From Halodesulfurarchaeum sp. (GTDB taxonomy: Archaea; Halobacteriota; Halobacteria; Halobacteriales; Halobacteriaceae), in contig JAGXLJ010000055.1 of the NCBI GenBank assembly GCA_018334775.1, positions 1 through 7,235 on the forward strand: DNA of 7,235 bases. Reading direction: 5' to 3'. The notes beneath the pieces are model-generated. The model was given only the letters and a program-made list of their open reading frames with translations. It was not told where the DNA came from and did no database searches. Positions within the stretch are counted from its first letter, which is position 1; every line of letters begins with the position of its first letter. A program made the position numbers and the translations under genes. Positions 4,076 to 7,235 of the stretch are shown here, in pieces.

Positions 4076-5680
4076 ATGATACTGGTCGATTACGCCCCGA
4101 TTTTTCCCGAACTCTTCTCTTTGGGGCTCGTGGGCGTGGGCCTTGTCAGTTGGCTCGGAGACGAGGGGTCCGACGAAGTCGATCAGGAGGGCGACGGCGG
4201 TGACGAACTTGATATGGAAGAGGATGAAGACTTCGGAATGGACGACTTCGATGAGGACTTCGGTGGGATGGACGACATGGACGGGATGGATGAGGGTGGA
4301 AATGGTGCCACCTCGACGGAGATGGAAAACCGCATCGAGGACCTGGAAAGCGAGATCGCGAACGTCTCTTCGACGGCCAATACGGTCCGAAGCGAAAACG
4401 AGCAGATCAGTGAAAAAGTCGATGACGTCGAGGAGAACGTCCGAAAGCTGCTCGAGATCTACGAGATGGTCACCCGAGGTGTCAATCCTTTCGTCGATGA
4501 CGTGAGCCCCGAGGCAGGTATGGGGGGAGGGGGTGGCAGTGACTTCGGACTCTTCGGTGAAGAAGAAGACACAGCCGAAGAAACCGAGGCGGACCTCGGT
4601 TCGGACATCGCCGACGCGGAGGCAGAGGACTTCTTCGAAGACGACGCCTTTGACGATGACTTCGAAGACGCAGACGAACCGTTCGAATCTGGGGAGGACG
4701 GGTTCCACGAGGAGTTCGACGACGATGATCTCGAGGGGGAGAACCTTGGGGACGAGGGCTCCGAAGACGACGGACTCGAAGACGAATTCGGTGACTTTGC
4801 GGAGGATGAATCGATGAACGGAGATGAGCTACTGGACGACGATGGTACCGCCGCTGGTGAACCAGACGAAGATTCCACAGGGGATACCGAGGGCGGGACC
4901 TCCTTCGAGGAACTCAAAGCCGAGTACGAGTCGGGTGATGCAGAATGGGCCGAACGGGATGAAGCGCCAACAGACCCAACAGAAGAAGCAATTGAGTCAG
5001 AAACGAGGACGCCTGAGCCGGAGGAGGAAACTGAAGATCTCTTCCACCAGGACGACCTGGAAAGCGTAAACACCGAAACAGAACCAGGGGTTGCAACGGA
5101 GACAGACACATCGACAGTAGCCTCTGAAACCGAGGCTGAGGAACCCCTGGAGGCCGCCACCGAATCGACTGAGCGAGCGATGGACGGCGAATCAGCCGAT
5201 TCGGCCATGGAAAGCTCACAAGCAAATCAGGCAGATGCACCGAAATCGGATTCCGATTCCGGTTCGGTAACCGGGACAGCGACCGATTCTGGGTTCCAGT
5301 TCGGGGCCGCCACGACCGCAGAAACCGCCGACCAACCACATCTTACCAGACCACCGAACGGGTACCTGGCAGATGTAGTCCTCATGGAATGGCTCGAATT
5401 CCTCGTTGCGGAGTTTGACGCGCGGAACGCGATCCGGGCGATCAATCACTACGAACGAATCGGGTGGATCGGGGAACCGATGCGCGATCACTGCTTCGAA
5501 GTGCTCCAGGGGATCACAGACGGGAACTACCCGTATCGAGACGAGTCGGGGCCGACGGATCTCACGATGAACGATCACCGCCGGAGTCTTCGCTACATCG
5601 AAGATCTGGCGACCGGTCATCTCGACCGGGAACTCGGGGATCGAATTACATCACTTACTACACATGGGGTTCAGCGTTAG
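4076..5680 (+). CDS. arlCE: Archaellum accessory protein, FlaC-FlaD/E fusion (ArlCE/ArlD type)
   Basis: The protein has 534 residues. I start at ATG 4076, which matches the TATA spacing, rather than at TTG 3869, whose extra 69 residues lack acidic bias. A hydrophobic N-terminus (10-27) is followed by an Asp/Gly/Met-rich acidic stretch (28-75). Residues 83-141 are a FlaC-type coiled coil ending in the family signature (ENVRKLLEIYEMVTRGVNPF). Residues 145-425 are a very acidic, mostly disordered linker broken by one likely helix at 276-291 (SFEELKAEYESGDAEW). Residues 425-525 are the FlaD/E domain (RPPNGYLADVVLMEWLEFLV). In haloarchaea, ArlC/D/E proteins form the cytoplasmic ring around the ArlH/I/J motor and receive direction signals from the chemotaxis adaptor CheF. 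One protein here carries both the FlaC and FlaD/E parts. It is the first gene of the operon seen here and overlaps arlF by 17 nt. Whether it should be called arlCE or arlD is open. Confidence 0.9.
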   Translation: MILVDYAPIFPELFSLGLVGVGLVSWLGDEGSDEVDQEGDGGDELDMEEDEDFGMDDFDEDFGGMDDMDGMDEGGNGATSTEMENRIEDLESEIANVSSTANTVRSENEQISEKVDDVEENVRKLLEIYEMVTRGVNPFVDDVSPEAGMGGGGGSDFGLFGEEEDTAEETEADLGSDIADAEAEDFFEDDAFDDDFEDADEPFESGEDGFHEEFDDDDLEGENLGDEGSEDDGLEDEFGDFAEDESMNGDELLDDDGTAAGEPDEDSTGDTEGGTSFEELKAEYESGDAEWAERDEAPTDPTEEAIESETRTPEPEEETEDLFHQDDLESVNTETEPGVATETDTSTVASETEAEEPLEAATESTERAMDGESADSAMESSQANQADAPKSDSDSGSVTGTATDSGFQFGAATTAETADQPHLTRPPNGYLADVVLMEWLEFLVAEFDARNAIRAINHYERIGWIGEPMRDHCFEVLQGITDGNYPYRDESGPTDLTMNDHRRSLRYIEDLATGHLDRELGDRITSLTTHGVQR

Positions 5681-6128
5681 CGCCGGGACGGCGATCATCC
5701 TGGTCGCCGCATTCGCGAGCGTGGGCATGCTCTACACCACGGCGTACAACGGCTACGAACAGGTACAAGACGCCTCGGACATCGAGCAAGAAACGGATCT
5801 TACAGCACTCAACACGGAGATCGCCATTACGAACATATCGCGTAACAGTACGAAAAATCCGGATTTAGTCACCGTGACCGCCCAAAACGAAGGCACGAAC
5901 ACACTCTCGGTGGCAGACACGGATCTGCTGGTAAATGGCACCTACAAATCGAACGTTTCGTATAGAATCACGACAAACGGGCAAACCCTTTCAGCCGGCG
6001 ACAGCGGGACGGATCTCTGGCAACCTCGTGAATCCCTGACGATTACGCTTCGGGAAAACGTCTCGGCTCCGCTCGGGGTCAAATTGGTCTCCGAAACTGG
6101 GGTTTCGACGGCGGAGGTCGGTTCGTAA
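5664..6128 (+). CDS. arlF: Archaellum stator protein ArlF (FlaF)
   Basis: The protein has 154 residues. One N-terminal membrane segment (about 5-27, SAGTAIILVAAFASVGMLYT) is followed by a short coil and a beta-rich, Ig-like domain facing the pseudoperiplasm. Both the order and the N-terminal sequence fit FlaF. In other archaea ArlF binds the S-layer and, with ArlG, forms the stator against which the archaellum turns. Five N-glycosylation sequons are visible in the external part (N57, N61, N91, N97, N132). The start lies 17 nt inside the preceding gene and has no clear Shine-Dalgarno sequence, which suggests translational coupling by termination-reinitiation. Confidence 0.9.
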   Translation: MGFSVSAGTAIILVAAFASVGMLYTTAYNGYEQVQDASDIEQETDLTALNTEIAITNISRNSTKNPDLVTVTAQNEGTNTLSVADTDLLVNGTYKSNVSYRITTNGQTLSAGDSGTDLWQPRESLTITLRENVSAPLGVKLVSETGVSTAEVGS

Positions 6129-6129
6129 G

Positions 6130-6588
6130 ATGGCAATCGTCTCTTCGGAAACCCTGATTCTATTCATCGCCACCGTGCTCGTCGCTGGGAGTGTCGCCGG
6201 GGCTCTCACTGGGGGAGTCAACCAGTTGAGTAGCGCAGTCGGAGACCGAAGTGGTGACGTCAGTGAAGAGATCAGAACCGATGTCGAAATCATTAGCGAC
6301 CCGGGGAGTTCGGCGGTATACGACGATACAAACAGCACGGTAACGCTCCTCGTCAAAAACACCGGTTCGACCACCCTTGCTGCTGATCCAGGTGATATAG
6401 ACGTGATCATTGAGGGGGTCTATCGGACAAATGTGAGCACTGAACTCATCGCCGGAACTGAGTGGCGATCAGGGGACGTCGTTCGTGTGACTGTCACGAA
6501 TATCACGTTCTCTGACACGGACCATCGTATCGTCCTGGATATCAACGGGAACAGCGAGACGTTTGAATTCCGCACAGGAGGAGCATGA
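6130..6588 (+). CDS. arlG: Archaellum stator protein ArlG (FlaG)
   Basis: The protein has 152 residues. It has an N-terminal membrane segment (about 8-28, TLILFIATVLVAGSVAGALT), then a linker and a beta-rich external domain (about 50-148). The position between arlF and arlH and the N-terminal sequence (SSETLILFIA) identify FlaG. In other archaea ArlG forms filaments capped by ArlF at the S-layer. Three sequons occur (N68, N101, N124). It starts 1 nt after the arlF stop, with GGAGGT at 6113-6118 inside the end of arlF, and overlaps arlH by 4 nt (ATGA). It shares a GxYxxNVS segment with ArlF, which fits the known relatedness of the two proteins. Confidence 0.9.
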   Translation: MAIVSSETLILFIATVLVAGSVAGALTGGVNQLSSAVGDRSGDVSEEIRTDVEIISDPGSSAVYDDTNSTVTLLVKNTGSTTLAADPGDIDVIIEGVYRTNVSTELIAGTEWRSGDVVRVTVTNITFSDTDHRIVLDINGNSETFEFRTGGA

Positions 6589-7235
6589 GCCAACAAAAGC
6601 GACTCTATTCGCTCGGTCTGGACGAACGAGACCGCCTCAATAACGAACTCGGCGGCGGCGTTCCTCGGGGGAGTATCGTGCTAATGGAGGGCGAATACGG
6701 GGCCGGCAAAAGCGCTTTGAGTCAACGGTTAGCGTTCGGAATGGGGCAGGAAGACATCTCGGTCACGCTCCTTTCGACGGAACTCACCGTTTCAGGGTTC
6801 ATCGACCAGATGCATTCACTCGGTTACGGGATCGAAGAGCAACTCCTTGACGAACGGCTCCTGTTCCTTCATGCCGACGTCGATACCGGTGGAAACGCGC
6901 TTCGTGGCGGCAACAAGGACAACGCGGATCGGCGAAAATTGCTCAAGCGTCTGATGGAGGCCGATGAGATGTGGGAAGCCGACGTCATCGTCATCGATAC
7001 GTTCGATGCAATACTCCGGAACGATCCAAATTTCGAGGCTTTGGTGCGGCAAAACGATGAACGGCAAGCCGCCCTTGAGATCATCTCCTTTTTCAGGGAT
7101 ATCGTTACACAAGGGAAAGTCATCATTTTGACCGTCGACCCATCGACTGTCGACGAGGAAGCCATCGGGCCGTTCAGGTCTATCGCCGACGTCTTCCTGG
7201 AGTTGCAGATGGTAGAGGTCGGAAACGACGTCCCC
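6585..7235 (+). CDS. arlH: Archaellum motor ATPase-like regulator ArlH (FlaH), 3' partial
   Basis: The frame is open from ATG 6585 to the window edge (217 residues); the family is about 230-260 residues long, so only a short C-terminal part is missing. It has a single RecA/KaiC-like domain with Walker A GEYGAGKS (36-43) and Walker B VIVIDTF (134-140). The conserved STEL stretch (64-67) lies after the third strand. ArlH binds ATP, sits as a ring beneath ArlI and ArlJ, and regulates assembly and rotation of the archaellum. AGGAGGAG (6576-6583) just before the ATG is a strong Shine-Dalgarno sequence with very short spacing, and the start overlaps the arlG stop. arlI and arlJ are expected to follow. 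Confidence 0.95.
   Translation, partial: MSQQKRLYSLGLDERDRLNNELGGGVPRGSIVLMEGEYGAGKSALSQRLAFGMGQEDISVTLLSTELTVSGFIDQMHSLGYGIEEQLLDERLLFLHADVDTGGNALRGGNKDNADRRKLLKRLMEADEMWEADVIVIDTFDAILRNDPNFEALVRQNDERQAALEIISFFRDIVTQGKVIILTVDPSTVDEEAIGPFRSIADVFLELQMVEVGNDVP

Noticed and set aside
4459..5208. 249-aa Ser/Pro-rich minus-strand frame
   Set aside because: It arises from reading the GAC/GAG/GAA-rich linker of the archaellum fusion backwards, which yields mostly Ser codons; it has no independent support.
1..7235. Mobile elements, CRISPR arrays, tRNA or rRNA genes
   Set aside because: I saw no transposase or integrase frame, no regularly spaced repeats and no cloverleaf-like or rRNA segments on either strand.

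Overview
The window reads as haloarchaeal chromosome. The proteins are strongly acidic, the exported proteins carry twin-arginine signals followed by a lipobox cysteine, promoters have archaeal TATA boxes, and one end of an archaellum operon is present. The gene content (a cysteine-type molybdopterin oxidoreductase next to an exported rhodanese) fits an anaerobic, sulfur-respiring haloarchaeon such as the Halanaeroarchaeum/Halodesulfurarchaeum group. That placement is inferred from gene content only.

Left half (1-3360), all on the minus strand: a Cys-rich bacterio-opsin-activator-type HTH regulator (2707-3360), a Tat-exported two-domain rhodanese lipoprotein (1263-2525), and the first 324 residues of a Tat-exported Mo-bisMGD oxidoreductase of the polysulfide/thiosulfate/tetrathionate reductase type (972 down to 1, running off the window). 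The rhodanese and the oxidoreductase are not simply one operon. Each has its own promoter, and the two promoters are near copies of one another: an upstream GGTGG...AGGG...ACC block, a TATA box, then an identical 13-bp AACCGGTCCCGAG block. This suggests one regulator, plausibly the adjacent HTH protein, switches both on together. The long oxidoreductase leader also holds an inverted repeat and a possible leader ORF.

Middle (3361-4075): a 316-bp divergent intergenic region with two clear inverted repeats, a small 63-aa ORF of unknown function, and a 207-bp AT-rich region with two copies of GATTAATA. The second copy is correctly placed for a leaderless archaellum transcript.

Right half (4076-7235), plus strand: a tightly packed archaellum motor operon. 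It starts with a FlaC-FlaD/E fusion carrying a very long acidic linker, followed by arlF (17-nt overlap), arlG (1-nt gap) and arlH (ATGA overlap, truncated by the window end). ArlF and ArlG would form the pseudoperiplasmic stator parts, ArlH the KaiC-like ATP-binding regulator of the motor, and the FlaC/D/E protein the cytoplasmic ring that receives chemotaxis input. No archaellin gene is in the window; arlI and arlJ would be expected just beyond the right edge.
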